A DNA stretch of 64,000 nucleotides from Labilibaculum sp. (GTDB taxonomy: Bacteria; Bacteroidota; Bacteroidia; Bacteroidales; Marinifilaceae): NCBI RefSeq assembly GCF_963664555.1, contig NZ_OY761461.1, forward strand, positions 62,001 through 126,000. The letters run 5' to 3'. Under the pieces are notes generated by a model. The model saw nothing but the letters and a program-made list of their open reading frames with translations. It was not told where the DNA came from and made no database searches. Every line of letters begins with the position of its first letter. Position 1 is the stretch's first letter. This document shows, piece after piece, positions 17,880 to 26,880 of the stretch. A program made the position numbers and the translations under genes.

Positions 17880-18221
17880 TCATTCAAACTTCTCCTTTTG
17901 CATTTGCTTTCTGCCCCAAATTCCTAAATGCTCTATAAATGGAATCAACTCCATTCCTGTATCGGTCAATGAGTACTCTACTTTTGGCGGTACTTCAGGA
18001 TACACTTTCCGACTAATTAATTGATCCTCTTCCAGCTCACGCAAAGTTTGGGTTAACATTTTTGAAGTAATGTTTTGAACCATTTTTTTTAACTCTCCAT
18101 ACCGCAGCACATTGTCTTTTGTATAAATGTACCATAAAACACGTGCTTTGTACTTTCCACCTATTCTTCTGAATGCATAATCCAGCGAACAAACAGGTGC
18201 ATCAGAATTTCTTTTAGTCAT
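17880..18221 (-). CDS. HxlR family transcriptional regulator
   Basis: 113-aa winged-helix repressor/activator of the HxlR type. The family Cys is present at residue 11 (VCSLDYAFRRIGGKYKARVLW), followed by LRYGELKKMVQNITSKMLTQTLRELEEDQLI and SLTDTGMELIPFI. Several HxlR proteins sense quinones, aldehydes or disulfide stress through such Cys residues. It is divergent from a nitroreductase, a common HxlR target, and repeats in the intergenic region could be its operator. Confidence 0.93.
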   Translation of the reverse strand: MTKRNSDAPVCSLDYAFRRIGGKYKARVLWYIYTKDNVLRYGELKKMVQNITSKMLTQTLRELEEDQLISRKVYPEVPPKVEYSLTDTGMELIPFIEHLGIWGRKQMQKEKFE

Positions 18222-18293
18222 AATTTATTTTTTATATATCTGTAACTTACTTATTATCTGCAATAGTATTAAAAAAGTAACTAGATACCATTT

Positions 18294-18335
18294 AAGTATG
18301 TACTTGACACAAAAGTATGTATATTATACATTTGC
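18294..18335 (+). promoter_or_regulatory. promoter and repeated operator-like sites for nitroreductase
   Basis: A Bacteroidota-type promoter is visible: TTGAC at 18304 and TACATTTGC (TAnnTTTG consensus) at 18327-18335, about 20 bp apart. Two copies of AAGTATGTA (18294-18302 and 18313-18321, 19 bp apart) overlap the upstream element and spacer; the first forms the palindrome AAGTA-TG-TACTT. This is a likely HxlR binding region. Confidence 0.5.
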
Positions 18336-18393
18336 ACCAAGCTTGTAAATTTAATCACGCTGAAAGCAGTTATTTTTCATTAAAAATAAGATT

Positions 18394-18483
18394 ATGAAAC
18401 GCCCATGCCAATGTGATTTTGATACAAAAAAAGATGATTATTCAAGCATGGTAAGTTCCATATGCCAAATAAAAAACATATGA
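18394..18483 (+). CDS. possible 29-aa Cys-containing leader peptide
   Basis: Small ORF starting MKRPCQCDFDTKKDD with three Cys (residues 5, 7 and 24; a CxC motif at 5-7). Its TGA stop overlaps the nitroreductase ATG at 18480 in an ATGA arrangement, which suggests translational coupling. It lies downstream of the promoter at 18304-18335. There is no homology claim. It could be a regulatory leader in a thiol or electrophile response, or a chance ORF. Confidence 0.35.
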   Translation: MKRPCQCDFDTKKDDYSSMVSSICQIKNI

Positions 18484-19142
18484 AAAAAGAAGAAATACTA
18501 AAAGCGCATTCATTTAGACGTGCAATAAAAGAATTTGAAACAGAACAGAAAATTTCTGATGAAGATTTTGAATTCATTCTGGAAGTAGGAAGAAAGTCTC
18601 CAAGCTCGTTTGGCTGGGAACCCTGGAAGTTTATTGTTGTTCAGAATATGGAATTGCGGGAGAAGTTAATGGTGCCAAGCTGGGGAGCACAAAAACAATT
18701 ACCGTCCGCAAGTCACTTTGTTATTCTTTTAGCCAGAAAAGGCGACGAAATGCGTGCTGGCTCCGATTATCTAAAATACAAGTCACAGCAAATTGACCAA
18801 CTTCCTCAGGAGATTGAAGAAATGAAAGTAGGTTTCTTCAAAAACTTTATGGAAAACGAATTTGACTTAACTGACGATCGTAAAATATTTGATTGGGCCT
18901 GCAAACAAGTTTACCTGCCTTTTGCCAACATGATGACTGCCGCTGCACAAATTGGAATAGATTCTTGTCCAATTGAAGGTTTCGACAGGGCAAAAGTGGA
19001 AGAAATCCTTAGTAAAGAAGGAATTTTAGATGCAAATCGCCTTGGAGTGGCCGCAATGCTTGCGTTTGGCTACAGAAAAGAAGACTCCCCATTCCCACAA
19101 TCCCGATTTCCTATGGAAGAAGTTGTTGAATGGGTTAGATAG
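18480..19142 (+). CDS. NAD(P)H-dependent nitroreductase family protein
   Basis: 220-aa FMN-dependent nitroreductase-family oxidoreductase. HSFRRAIKEF near the start and RKSPSSFGWEPWKFIVVQN are the flavin-binding signature, and SCPIEGFDRAKVEEIL and LGVAAMLAFGYRKED match NfsB/DrgA-like enzymes. It reduces nitro-compounds or quinones using NAD(P)H in the cytosol. The ATG at 18480 is preferred because it overlaps the stop of the upstream leader ORF; an ATG at 18462 would add six residues. It is divergent from HxlR, its likely regulator. A terminator follows at 19163. Confidence 0.9.
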   Translation: MKKEEILKAHSFRRAIKEFETEQKISDEDFEFILEVGRKSPSSFGWEPWKFIVVQNMELREKLMVPSWGAQKQLPSASHFVILLARKGDEMRAGSDYLKYKSQQIDQLPQEIEEMKVGFFKNFMENEFDLTDDRKIFDWACKQVYLPFANMMTAAAQIGIDSCPIEGFDRAKVEEILSKEGILDANRLGVAAMLAFGYRKEDSPFPQSRFPMEEVVEWVR

Positions 19143-19162
19143 ATATAAAAAAGAACAGACTG

Positions 19163-19199
19163 CACCCCGAATGTTAAGCACAGCATTTGGGGTGTTTTT
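19163..19199 (+). terminator. terminator after nitroreductase
   Basis: Stem CACCCC (19163-19168) with GGGGTG (19189-19194), inner AATG/CATT pairing, then TTTTT. Confidence 0.8.
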
Positions 19200-19397
19200 G
19201 TATCTAAAAATACCAGCTTCGACACAACTCCATTCTTCCATCACATTAAAATAAGCAGCGCCAATCGGTATGCGGGTTGCATATTTTTAATATCATGTAA
19301 AAAAAAAGATATTCGATTGGAATAAATAGTCCCAGTAGTTAGCTTTGTATAAACTTGATTTAATGGATCAAGAATTCCGAGAAAAAGAATTATAGAT

Positions 19398-19658
19398 ATG
19401 TCAGAAAATTACAAGTTTTTCCAGAATAAAAAGTGTGAATATTTCCCTTGCCATAAAGTAGAAAACGAAGCGGAATTCAATTGTTTGTTTTGCTATTGCC
19501 CATTATACATGCTAAAAGATAAGTGTGGAGGAAATTTTAAATATACAAACGGATTTAAAAATTGCTCTGATTGTACTATACCACATACCAAAAACTCACA
19601 TGAGTATATGATGAGCAAGATGAGTATTGTTTCTAAAATAGGAAGTGAACGGGAATAA
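19398..19658 (+). CDS. cysteine-rich small domain protein
   Basis: 86-aa soluble protein with about ten Cys. The core matches the cysteine-rich small domain family (PF04071-like): FFQNKKCEYFPCHKV, FNCLFCYCPLYML, CGGNFKYTNG, KNCSDCTIPH. It probably binds a metal or Fe-S cluster. Biochemical role unknown; relatives are often near cobalamin or corrinoid genes, though none is seen here. Confidence 0.8.
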   Translation: MSENYKFFQNKKCEYFPCHKVENEAEFNCLFCYCPLYMLKDKCGGNFKYTNGFKNCSDCTIPHTKNSHEYMMSKMSIVSKIGSERE

Positions 19659-19697
19659 CAACAATTTCTCCCGTATCAATTTATTATCCATATTTGT

Positions 19698-20906
19698 TTA
19701 CCTGATTAAACTGCTAATAAAAGTTTGAAATTTAGGTTTGAACATGCCTGGTGTGGTTTTGTGTAACTTGAGATCACAACAATTATTAAACTGCATAAAA
19801 GATTCAAGTTCTTTACCTAGGGCAAGAGCGAAAGCCTCAGTTTTTAAAAAGGCCGGCTCCAGTGCAAGGTGCTGAATGTGCAAGAGTGATTCTTTTCTGT
19901 CTGCTTTACAATCCATTCGTGCAACCAAGTGGCCGTTCCATAAAATGGGGAGAGAAAAATAACCATATTGGCGTTTGGGCTCGGGCACATAACACTCAAT
20001 CTGATAATTAAAATCAAAAATTGTTTGCATGCGCTTGCGTTGAATCAACAGGTTATCAAATGGCGAAAGTATTTTAAGCTTATTACGAGCCAGTGGTTTA
20101 TTCAGTAACTCCAGAGAATCCGCTAAAGCGTAATAACTGTTTCCATCAACAGCAAGCTGTATCAATTCACCATTCAAATACATTTCTTGCAAAGTATTAG
20201 AAATAATAGTTTTGGTATTTTTCAGCAAATAGACCATTTCAGAGGCCTGTCCCAATCCGTTGGCCTGCAGGTAGCGTGTGATTAAAAAACGTGCGTACTC
20301 ATCCTGCAAAGGCGCTGAGGTGTCAATATCCTCAGGCAGTACTCTTTCGGTAAGATCATAAACTTTGTGGAAATTTTGCCGGTTAGGAATCATCAGATCA
20401 CCCTGCATAAACAGGTATTCCAAAGCGCGTTTGGCAGGTTTGCTTGCCCAATCCATTTTCTTTTTGCCTAAATACTCAAAATCCTTCGCCATTAAGGGGC
20501 CTTCATTGGCAATTCGTTTCAACACCAATTTCATCAACTTCTCATCCCGATCATACCAATGATTCTGATCACCCCTGGCAATCGCCTGTTTGCGTACCAA
20601 ACTAAAACGGTAATCACACATAGGCAAATATGCGGCTGCATGCGACCAATATTCAAAAACTTTTTTATCAGCAACCAATTGCTCTAAATGGGAAGTTTCA
20701 TAACAAGGGTTTCGATTCCATAATGTATGATGATGAGCCCTCTGAATCACAGAAATGGTATCAATTTGAATATAACCAAGGTGCTCTATAGCCATGAGTG
20801 TTGCTTCAAGTGCTGTACCTGTTTGCTTTGCCGGAGGCAACTTTTGCGATAGTAAAACCAGTTTTCTGGCCTCTTGAATGGAAAGTGTTTCTGTTATTTT
20901 GGTCAT
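19698..20906 (-). CDS. YcaQ/AlkZ-like winged-helix DNA glycosylase
   Basis: 402-aa protein of the HTH_42 superfamily (AlkZ/YcaQ), DNA glycosylases that unhook interstrand crosslinks or excise alkylated bases. The catalytic-type Q-x-D motif (QID at residues 47-49, within GYIQIDTISVIQRAHHH) identifies a YcaQ-type rather than AlkZ Q-x-Q enzyme. The rest fits: FEYWSHAAAYLPM and a C-terminal LSPFDNLLIQRKR. It is a single gene, divergent from the GT operon across a 454-bp spacer. No toxin-biosynthesis cluster is adjacent. Confidence 0.85.
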   Translation of the reverse strand: MTKITETLSIQEARKLVLLSQKLPPAKQTGTALEATLMAIEHLGYIQIDTISVIQRAHHHTLWNRNPCYETSHLEQLVADKKVFEYWSHAAAYLPMCDYRFSLVRKQAIARGDQNHWYDRDEKLMKLVLKRIANEGPLMAKDFEYLGKKKMDWASKPAKRALEYLFMQGDLMIPNRQNFHKVYDLTERVLPEDIDTSAPLQDEYARFLITRYLQANGLGQASEMVYLLKNTKTIISNTLQEMYLNGELIQLAVDGNSYYALADSLELLNKPLARNKLKILSPFDNLLIQRKRMQTIFDFNYQIECYVPEPKRQYGYFSLPILWNGHLVARMDCKADRKESLLHIQHLALEPAFLKTEAFALALGKELESFMQFNNCCDLKLHKTTPGMFKPKFQTFISSLIR

Positions 20907-21360
20907 GTATATCTTCCTTGATTACTGCTGCTGTTCAAAAATCAGTTTGAACAATTTTACCATTTTGAACAAACAATATAACAAACAGAATGCTAAGCGA
21001 AAATTATTGATACTAATTTTTCTCCCTTATGGTATGATGTTGTTTTTTTGCCATTTCATTGCAAATTCATATGCCAGTATTTTTTATCAGATTTCACTTT
21101 CTTACGATTAACAATTTCATTATTTAAAGAGTTTGCTCTTTCAGCTAGCAGGATGTTTATTTTTACACTTTACTGTAAAAATTTTATTTCCCAATCCACA
21201 TGTTTAATATAACATAAATTACACTTGTCTCAAACCAGTTTACCCTCTCCAAACACCTAATTATTCACGATATTTCACTATCTTTAATAGAATCGTGATC
21301 CTATTAAACCAAAACAATATTCGAATAGAAATTAAAGACCAATTTTAACACTTACAAATT
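20907..21360. other. 454-bp divergent intergenic region
   Basis: AT-rich divergent promoter region. A 7-bp inverted repeat TCACGAT (21265-21271) / ATCGTGA (21292-21298) lies 63 bp before the GT gene and may be regulatory. No ORF of note. Confidence 0.45.
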
Positions 21361-23628
21361 ATGAAATTTGCCTATATCGGAACATATCCCCCACGGGAGT
21401 GCGGAATAGGTAGCTTTACAAAAGACCTGTATTATTCCATGGTGGATGATATTAATCGGAATGAGAATGAAGGATTTATTGTTGCCATGAATAATTCGGA
21501 TGAAGAATATTCGTATCCGAAAGAAGTAAAACTAACTATTCAGCAGGAAAATAGAAATGAGTATATCGCCGCCGCAAAATACATAAACAACAGCGGAGCG
21601 GATGTTTGTATACTTCAGCATGAATTTGGGATTTTTGGCGGACGAAGTGGTATTTACATCCTTTCCTTGCTTCACCATCTCAAAATACATTTGGTTGTTA
21701 CCCTTCATACTATCAGCAATAATCCTTCGTACACCGAAAAAGCCATTTTAAAGGAAATATGCAAAATGGCTAATCTGGTTGTTGTAATGAATCTTAAAGC
21801 AATTGATTTTTTGATTGATATATATGACGTGCCCAAAGAAAAAATTGCATTCATTGAACATGGGGTTCCGGACTTTCATTTTGATCAGAAAAAAATAAAG
21901 AAAGAACTTAATCTCGAAAAGAAAAAAATCATATTAACATTTGGTTTTTTAAGCAGAAATAAAGGCATTGAGGTAGCCATAAAAGCATTGCCCAGGCTCG
22001 TTAAAAAGCATCCAAATGTTATCTATCTGGTATTGGGTAAAATTCATCCAAGTGTTATGCGCTGCTCGGGCGATGAATATTTGCTATATCTAAGGCAACT
22101 TGTTAAAAATCTCTCTCTTGAAGATCACGTCGTGATACCAAACAAGTATGTTCCGCAAGATGATCTATTTAAATTTTTATGTGCTTCGGATATTTACATA
22201 ACGCCCTACAACAACGAAGCTCAAATTACAAGCGGCACACTATCCTACGCAATCGGTGCTGGTTCTGCCGTTATTTCGACTCCTTATTGGCATGCTACGG
22301 AATTATTAGCCAACGGAAGAGGCAGGTTATTTGATTTTCACAATTCGAACCAACTCGCAGATATATTGATTGAGCTGCTGGATCATCCGGAAACTTTAAA
22401 TGCACTAAGAAAAAATGCATACGAGTATGGACGGAATATGACATGGCCTGAAATAGGCGCTAAATATAACAAGCATGTTTTTAATGCACTACAAGACGAA
22501 ATAGAAAAAAAAAGACAATATTTTGATATTCAGACTGTACCTCCTTTTTCGCTCAAACACATAAACAGATTAACTGATAATACCGGAATTATGCAACACG
22601 CTAAATTTGGTATTCCTAATTTAAAACATGGCTATTGCTTAGATGATAACGCCAGAGCATTGTTAATGGCTCTAATGGCCTATCAGGAAAAAAATAATTA
22701 TAAGGCTCTTGAATTGTGCCCGATCTATTTGAGCTATATCCAATACATGCAAAACGAAAATGGAACATTTAAGAATTTCCTCAGTTTCGACCGTAAATTT
22801 CTTGATGAAGTAGGATCGGAAGATTCTTTTGGAAGAACCATTTGGGCTCTTGGATACCTGCTTGCCAATGCCCCCAATGCTTCCTATTATGAATCGGGCC
22901 GATCGATGTTTATAAAAGCGGTTCCTATTTTCGAAAAACTAAAATCAGTAAGAGGCATTGCCAATACGATAGTAGGAATCAGCTGCTATCTGCAAAGAAA
23001 TCCTGCAGATGATTCAATGACTGAGCTGTTAAGCCGGTTATCAAAAAAACTAGTGAAAAATTATGAAGCAAACAGTTCGGATGACTGGAGATGGTTTGAA
23101 CCATTCCTAACCTACGATAATGCCATGCTGCCACTTGCTTTACTGCATGCTGCTGAAATACATAACGACGACCTAATTCGCAAAACGGCTTTCAGTTCAA
23201 TGGATTTTTTAATCAGTAAAACATTTATCAATGGATATTTATCGATAATTGGAAATGATGGTTGGTACGAAAAAGGTGGAAAACGAGCCACTTTTACTCA
23301 GCAACCGCTTGATGCTATGGCAATGATATTACTCTTTGAGCAAGCTTTTAAATTGACCAAAAACATAGAATATCTGAATAAATTATTCACGTCGTATATG
23401 TGGTTTTTGGGTGAAAATGATTTGAGAATAAGCTTGTATGATTCTGAAACAAATGGTTGCTGCGATGGATTGGAAAGTTATGGTGTTAACCGCAATCAAG
23501 GTGCCGAAAGCACACTGGCATATGTGATTTCACACCTCACAGTTCTAAAAGCACATAAAAATTTCAACAGAGAAATATTTGCACAAAAAAGATTAGCAAA
23601 AAAAATATCGCAAAATATAATTAATTGA
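21361..23628 (+). CDS. GT4 glycosyltransferase fused to large C-terminal domain
   Basis: 755-aa two-part protein. Residues 1-380 are a GT-B fold family 4 glycosyltransferase: the N-terminus has YPPRECGIGSFTKDL and HEFGIFGG, and the C-terminal half has FGFLSRNKGIEVAIKALP and PYNNEAQITSGTLSYAIGAG. Residues about 395-745 form a helix-rich region (KHGYCLDDNARALLMALMAY, SEDSFGRTIWALGYLLANAP) resembling an alpha/alpha-toroid, as in some glycoside hydrolases. Gene order GT4-GT4-GH130 suggests a mannose-containing glycan. Whether the C-terminal domain is catalytic is unknown. Confidence 0.8.
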   Translation: MKFAYIGTYPPRECGIGSFTKDLYYSMVDDINRNENEGFIVAMNNSDEEYSYPKEVKLTIQQENRNEYIAAAKYINNSGADVCILQHEFGIFGGRSGIYILSLLHHLKIHLVVTLHTISNNPSYTEKAILKEICKMANLVVVMNLKAIDFLIDIYDVPKEKIAFIEHGVPDFHFDQKKIKKELNLEKKKIILTFGFLSRNKGIEVAIKALPRLVKKHPNVIYLVLGKIHPSVMRCSGDEYLLYLRQLVKNLSLEDHVVIPNKYVPQDDLFKFLCASDIYITPYNNEAQITSGTLSYAIGAGSAVISTPYWHATELLANGRGRLFDFHNSNQLADILIELLDHPETLNALRKNAYEYGRNMTWPEIGAKYNKHVFNALQDEIEKKRQYFDIQTVPPFSLKHINRLTDNTGIMQHAKFGIPNLKHGYCLDDNARALLMALMAYQEKNNYKALELCPIYLSYIQYMQNENGTFKNFLSFDRKFLDEVGSEDSFGRTIWALGYLLANAPNASYYESGRSMFIKAVPIFEKLKSVRGIANTIVGISCYLQRNPADDSMTELLSRLSKKLVKNYEANSSDDWRWFEPFLTYDNAMLPLALLHAAEIHNDDLIRKTAFSSMDFLISKTFINGYLSIIGNDGWYEKGGKRATFTQQPLDAMAMILLFEQAFKLTKNIEYLNKLFTSYMWFLGENDLRISLYDSETNGCCDGLESYGVNRNQGAESTLAYVISHLTVLKAHKNFNREIFAQKRLAKKISQNIIN

Positions 23629-23722
23629 AGCGGTGCTGATAAACTTATGTGTGCAGGTGCTCCTATTTTAAACAAACCTGTGGTTCATTGTTTACACAAT
23701 CCACCCAAACCTTTACAAGCTC

Positions 23723-24733
23723 ATGAAAATAGCCATTTTATCGCCTATTGCATGGAGAACGCCACCAATAAATTATGGCCCGTGGGAACAAGTAGCTTCA
23801 AATATCGCCGAAGGGCTTGTTGAAAAGGGAATTGATGTGACACTATTTGCAACAGGAAACTCGAATACTAAAGGCAAATTGGAATACATCTCGGAGACTG
23901 CTTATGCCGAAAACAGCAATATAGATCCAAAAGTTTGGGAATGCCTGCACATCAGCAATTTAATGGAGCAGGCCGACCGGTTTGACCTGATACACAACAA
24001 CTATGATTTTCTGCCACTTAGTTATTCCAAACTAATTAAAACACCCATGCTAACAACCATTCATGGGTTTTCGTCACCGAAAATTATTCCTGTCTATAAA
24101 AAATACAACAAGAATAATTTTTACGTCTCTATCAGCAATTCCGACCGCAGTTCTGAACTCGATTACATCGCAACTGTTTACAACGGAATAAAATCTTCTG
24201 ACTTTATTTTTAATCCGAATCCGAAGGAATATTTACTGTTTTTTGGCCGAATACATCCTGAAAAAGGCACATCTGAATCCATTCAGATAGCTAAGAAAGC
24301 AGGAAGAAAACTGATTATTTCGGGATTAATACAAGATCAGGACTATTTTAACAAGAAGGTAAAACCTTTTATTGATAATGATGCTGTTGTGTATGTTGGC
24401 AATTCAAATCCGAATGAAAGAAATAAACTTTTGGGCGAAGCTTTTGCACTGCTGCATCCAATAAGCTTTAACGAACCCTTCGGACTAAGCGTTGCTGAAT
24501 CGATGCTGTGCGGAACACCTGTAATTGCATTTAACAGAGGATCGATGCCGGAATTAATAAATGACAGCCAATCGGGCTTTTTGGTAAATACCATTGAAGA
24601 AGCTGTGTTTGCTGTTGATTCAATTCAACTGCTAAGCAGAGCTTATTGCAAGAAATGGGCAGAATCAAAATTTACACAGAAAAAAATGATAGAAGGCTAT
24701 TTAGAGGTTTATGGTAAAATTCTAGAGAGGTAG
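23723..24733 (+). CDS. glycosyltransferase family 4
   Basis: 336-aa GT4 enzyme. YGPWEQVASNIAEGLVEKGID and LIHNNYDFLPLSYS lie in the acceptor domain. FFGRIHPEKGTSESIQIAKKAG and NEPFGLSVAESMLCGTPVIAF carry the nucleotide-sugar-binding EX7E-type motif. It transfers a sugar (probably mannose or glucose) from a nucleotide donor. It lies 94 bp after the fused GT and 41 bp before the GH130 gene, in a three-gene operon. Confidence 0.9.
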   Translation: MKIAILSPIAWRTPPINYGPWEQVASNIAEGLVEKGIDVTLFATGNSNTKGKLEYISETAYAENSNIDPKVWECLHISNLMEQADRFDLIHNNYDFLPLSYSKLIKTPMLTTIHGFSSPKIIPVYKKYNKNNFYVSISNSDRSSELDYIATVYNGIKSSDFIFNPNPKEYLLFFGRIHPEKGTSESIQIAKKAGRKLIISGLIQDQDYFNKKVKPFIDNDAVVYVGNSNPNERNKLLGEAFALLHPISFNEPFGLSVAESMLCGTPVIAFNRGSMPELINDSQSGFLVNTIEEAVFAVDSIQLLSRAYCKKWAESKFTQKKMIEGYLEVYGKILER

Positions 24734-24774
24734 TCGCATTTTACTAAGAACACTAACCAATAAGGAATACACAG

Positions 24775-26262
24775 ATGGAAAAGGCAGTGGAAATCAGCAA
24801 ACTTATTAGTCGAAAAACAATAAAATTAATGCGCGATTCATCGCGGGTAATTACCCGTGCACATATACCAGGCGGCTTATGGCGTATCGATCATATAATT
24901 GATCGGGTTTTAAAGCTTAGCGAAGAGGAAGCCGGGAAATTAATGCATACAATTTGTGATCAGTTTAATGACAGACACAAAAATATTGAGCAGCAAATGA
25001 TGGAACACTTTGATAATGTTTCGGAATTTTTACCGCACAACATCACCATCAGTAAAATAAAAAAAGTTCTCATTGGCGCTTATTTTACCATGGAATACTC
25101 CATTGAATCGGCTGCCCTTTTCAATCCTTCGATGATTCCTCACCCAGATCAAAGTAATTTACCCAAAGGCTGTCTTCGTTTTATAATGAGCCTGCGGGCA
25201 ACGGGCGAAGGACATATTTCATCAATCGTTTTTCGAAGTGGTGTAATCAATAAAGACGATTCCATTTTTTTCGATCCGATAAGCGAGTTTGTTGAGACAT
25301 CAAAAATGCGCCACAACCCCTTTTACGACAGTCACCTGTTTCAACTTAAATTAGAAGATTTAAATGCATGGGACGAAACGAGCAGCCGCGTAATGGAACA
25401 AATACCCGACCGATTTACTTTTCAGGAGCTAAAAGTAAGTATCGGTGTACTTCACATGGATCCGGATTTTACCTGTAACGATGAAACAATCCGAATTTTA
25501 TTCTGGCTGGCAAATTCGAATTACAACATACAGTTTGATGAAAATTGCGGGGTTTCGGAGCGCGTAATATTTCCCTATTCCGAAAATGAAAACAGAGGTA
25601 TTGAGGATGCCCGGTTTGTTAAATTTCATAATGAAGATGACGAAACCATATACTATGCAACCTACACAGCTTACAATGGGGTAAGTATTCTTCCTCAACT
25701 GATAGAAACAAAAGATTTTCTCAATTTTAATGTTATCACTTTAAATGGTAAGGCTGTTCAGAACAAAGGCATGGCATTATTTCCCCGGAAAATAAAAGGT
25801 CGGTATGTTATGCTATCCCGCCAGGACGGAGAAAACAATCACATCATGTTTTCGGATCATCTGCATTTTTGGCAGGAGTCTAAAATCATTCAAGAACCTA
25901 CAAAACCGTGGGAGTTTATACAGATAGGAAATTGTGGATCGCCCATAGAAATTAAAGAAGGCTGGCTGGTGCTTACTCATGGCGTTGGACCTATGCGTCA
26001 ATATTCCATAGGCGCTATCCTGCTCGATCTTGATGATCCATCAAAAATAATTGCTCAGCTTGAAGAACCATTACTCACGCCCAACGAAGAAGAACGGGAA
26101 GGTTATGTTCCGAATGTTATTTATTCTTGTGGAGGATTAATATACAATCATAAACTAATAATTCCTTACGCCATGTCTGATATATCATCAGGCATTGCAA
26201 CTATTGAAGTGAACGACTTACTTTCCTGTATGAAATTTCACAAGCAAGAGGATAAACCCTAA
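24775..26262 (+). CDS. GH130 beta-mannoside phosphorylase/hydrolase-like protein
   Basis: 495-aa five-bladed propeller enzyme of GH130. RGIEDARFVKF (about residues 275-285) holds the family Asp acting as general acid. NKGMALFPRKIKGRYVMLSRQD, IQIGNCGSPIEIKEGWLVLTHG and GYVPNVIYSCGG match the 1,2-beta-oligomannan phosphorylase-type branch, with an N-terminal helical extension of about 150 residues. Known members cleave beta-mannosides with phosphate or water; the linkage used here is not certain. Its last codons overlap the first copy of an intergenic repeat (26257-26280). Confidence 0.85.
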   Translation: MEKAVEISKLISRKTIKLMRDSSRVITRAHIPGGLWRIDHIIDRVLKLSEEEAGKLMHTICDQFNDRHKNIEQQMMEHFDNVSEFLPHNITISKIKKVLIGAYFTMEYSIESAALFNPSMIPHPDQSNLPKGCLRFIMSLRATGEGHISSIVFRSGVINKDDSIFFDPISEFVETSKMRHNPFYDSHLFQLKLEDLNAWDETSSRVMEQIPDRFTFQELKVSIGVLHMDPDFTCNDETIRILFWLANSNYNIQFDENCGVSERVIFPYSENENRGIEDARFVKFHNEDDETIYYATYTAYNGVSILPQLIETKDFLNFNVITLNGKAVQNKGMALFPRKIKGRYVMLSRQDGENNHIMFSDHLHFWQESKIIQEPTKPWEFIQIGNCGSPIEIKEGWLVLTHGVGPMRQYSIGAILLDLDDPSKIIAQLEEPLLTPNEEEREGYVPNVIYSCGGLIYNHKLIIPYAMSDISSGIATIEVNDLLSCMKFHKQEDKP

Positions 26263-26421
26263 ATCCCTGAAGGGACTTGAAGCAATTAACATTCAGCGCT
26301 TTGATTCTCTTCTACCCCTAAATCCCTTAAAGGGAACTTCAAAAAAAAACAGCTGCCTCTAACCTCTTCCTAAAATTCCTGCAGGTAAGCCCCTTTAGGA
26401 GTTTGGAGCAATTGACCTTCA
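26257..26421. repeat. CCCTAAATCCC-type palindromic and direct repeats
   Basis: CCCTAAATCCCTGAAGGG (26257-26274) and CCCCTAAATCCCTTAAAGGG (26315-26334) are two copies of a palindromic unit. A longer diverged direct repeat follows the unit (around 26269-26300 and 26394-26421; shared core GAGCAATTGACCTTCAG or GAAGCAATTAACATTCAG). These resemble dispersed intergenic repeats seen in Bacteroidota genomes. The first copy encodes the end of the GH130 gene. Confidence 0.7.
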
Positions 26422-26431
26422 GTTTGAAGTG

Positions 26432-26700
26432 TTTACCACGTGGTTTTACTCAAGTTTGGTCGTCGAGAGCAGTTTGCCAACGGAAAACATTACCTATTGG
26501 TGATCGAGAGGACATTGCCGCATGGTTTTGTTCAAATTTGATCGTCGGGAGCATTTTGCCGCTTGGTTTTACCCAAGTCTGCTCGTCGGGAGCATTTTGC
26601 CACATGGTTTCAGCCAGTTTTAATCACTGAGAGTATTTTTGCCAACAGAAATTCCTGTTTCCAATTTGCATGATGACAGTTTGCCAGCAAATTTTATGAA
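26432..26700. repeat. degenerate 41-bp tandem repeat array
   Basis: TTTGCC-type unit starts occur at 26432, 26473, 26514, 26555, 26596, 26638 and 26680, giving spacings of 41, 41, 41, 41, 42 and 42 bp. The best copies (26432, 26514, 26555) share TTTGCCGC.TGGTTTTACYCA and then TCGTCGGGAGCAT; the others are more decayed. No long conserved ORF spans it and it lies outside the tRNA-integrated element. Confidence 0.85.
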
Positions 26701-26842
26701 ACCGATACAATCGTGCACAAGCGGGAGTATCTTTATCATCGATCCTCAAATTCCAATTTAACAAACCTATAATAATCAACTAAACAGACATTTTAATCTT
26801 TGAAATAACAAATACAAAAGCGCGCTTTGAGATCCAAAAGTA

Positions 26843-26876
26843 AAAATCCTCATAAGCATGTACTTAGGAGGATTTT
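26843..26876 (-). terminator. hairpin, probably the ancestral tRNA-Arg terminator
   Basis: Perfect 9-bp stem AAAATCCTC (26843-26851) / GAGGATTTT (26868-26876) immediately left of the displaced att copy. On the minus strand it ends in T-rich sequence. Before insertion of the element it would have followed the tRNA-Arg 3' end. Confidence 0.7.
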
Positions 26877-26880
26877 CTTG

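Noticed and set aside
26403..26630. 75-aa plus-strand ORF in the 41-bp array
   Set aside because: Follows the tandem repeat rather than a protein pattern and has no family match; treated as non-coding repeat.
26257..26700. CRISPR array
   Set aside because: Repeats are not separated by unique spacers; the 41-bp units are contiguous and degenerate, and no cas genes are present.
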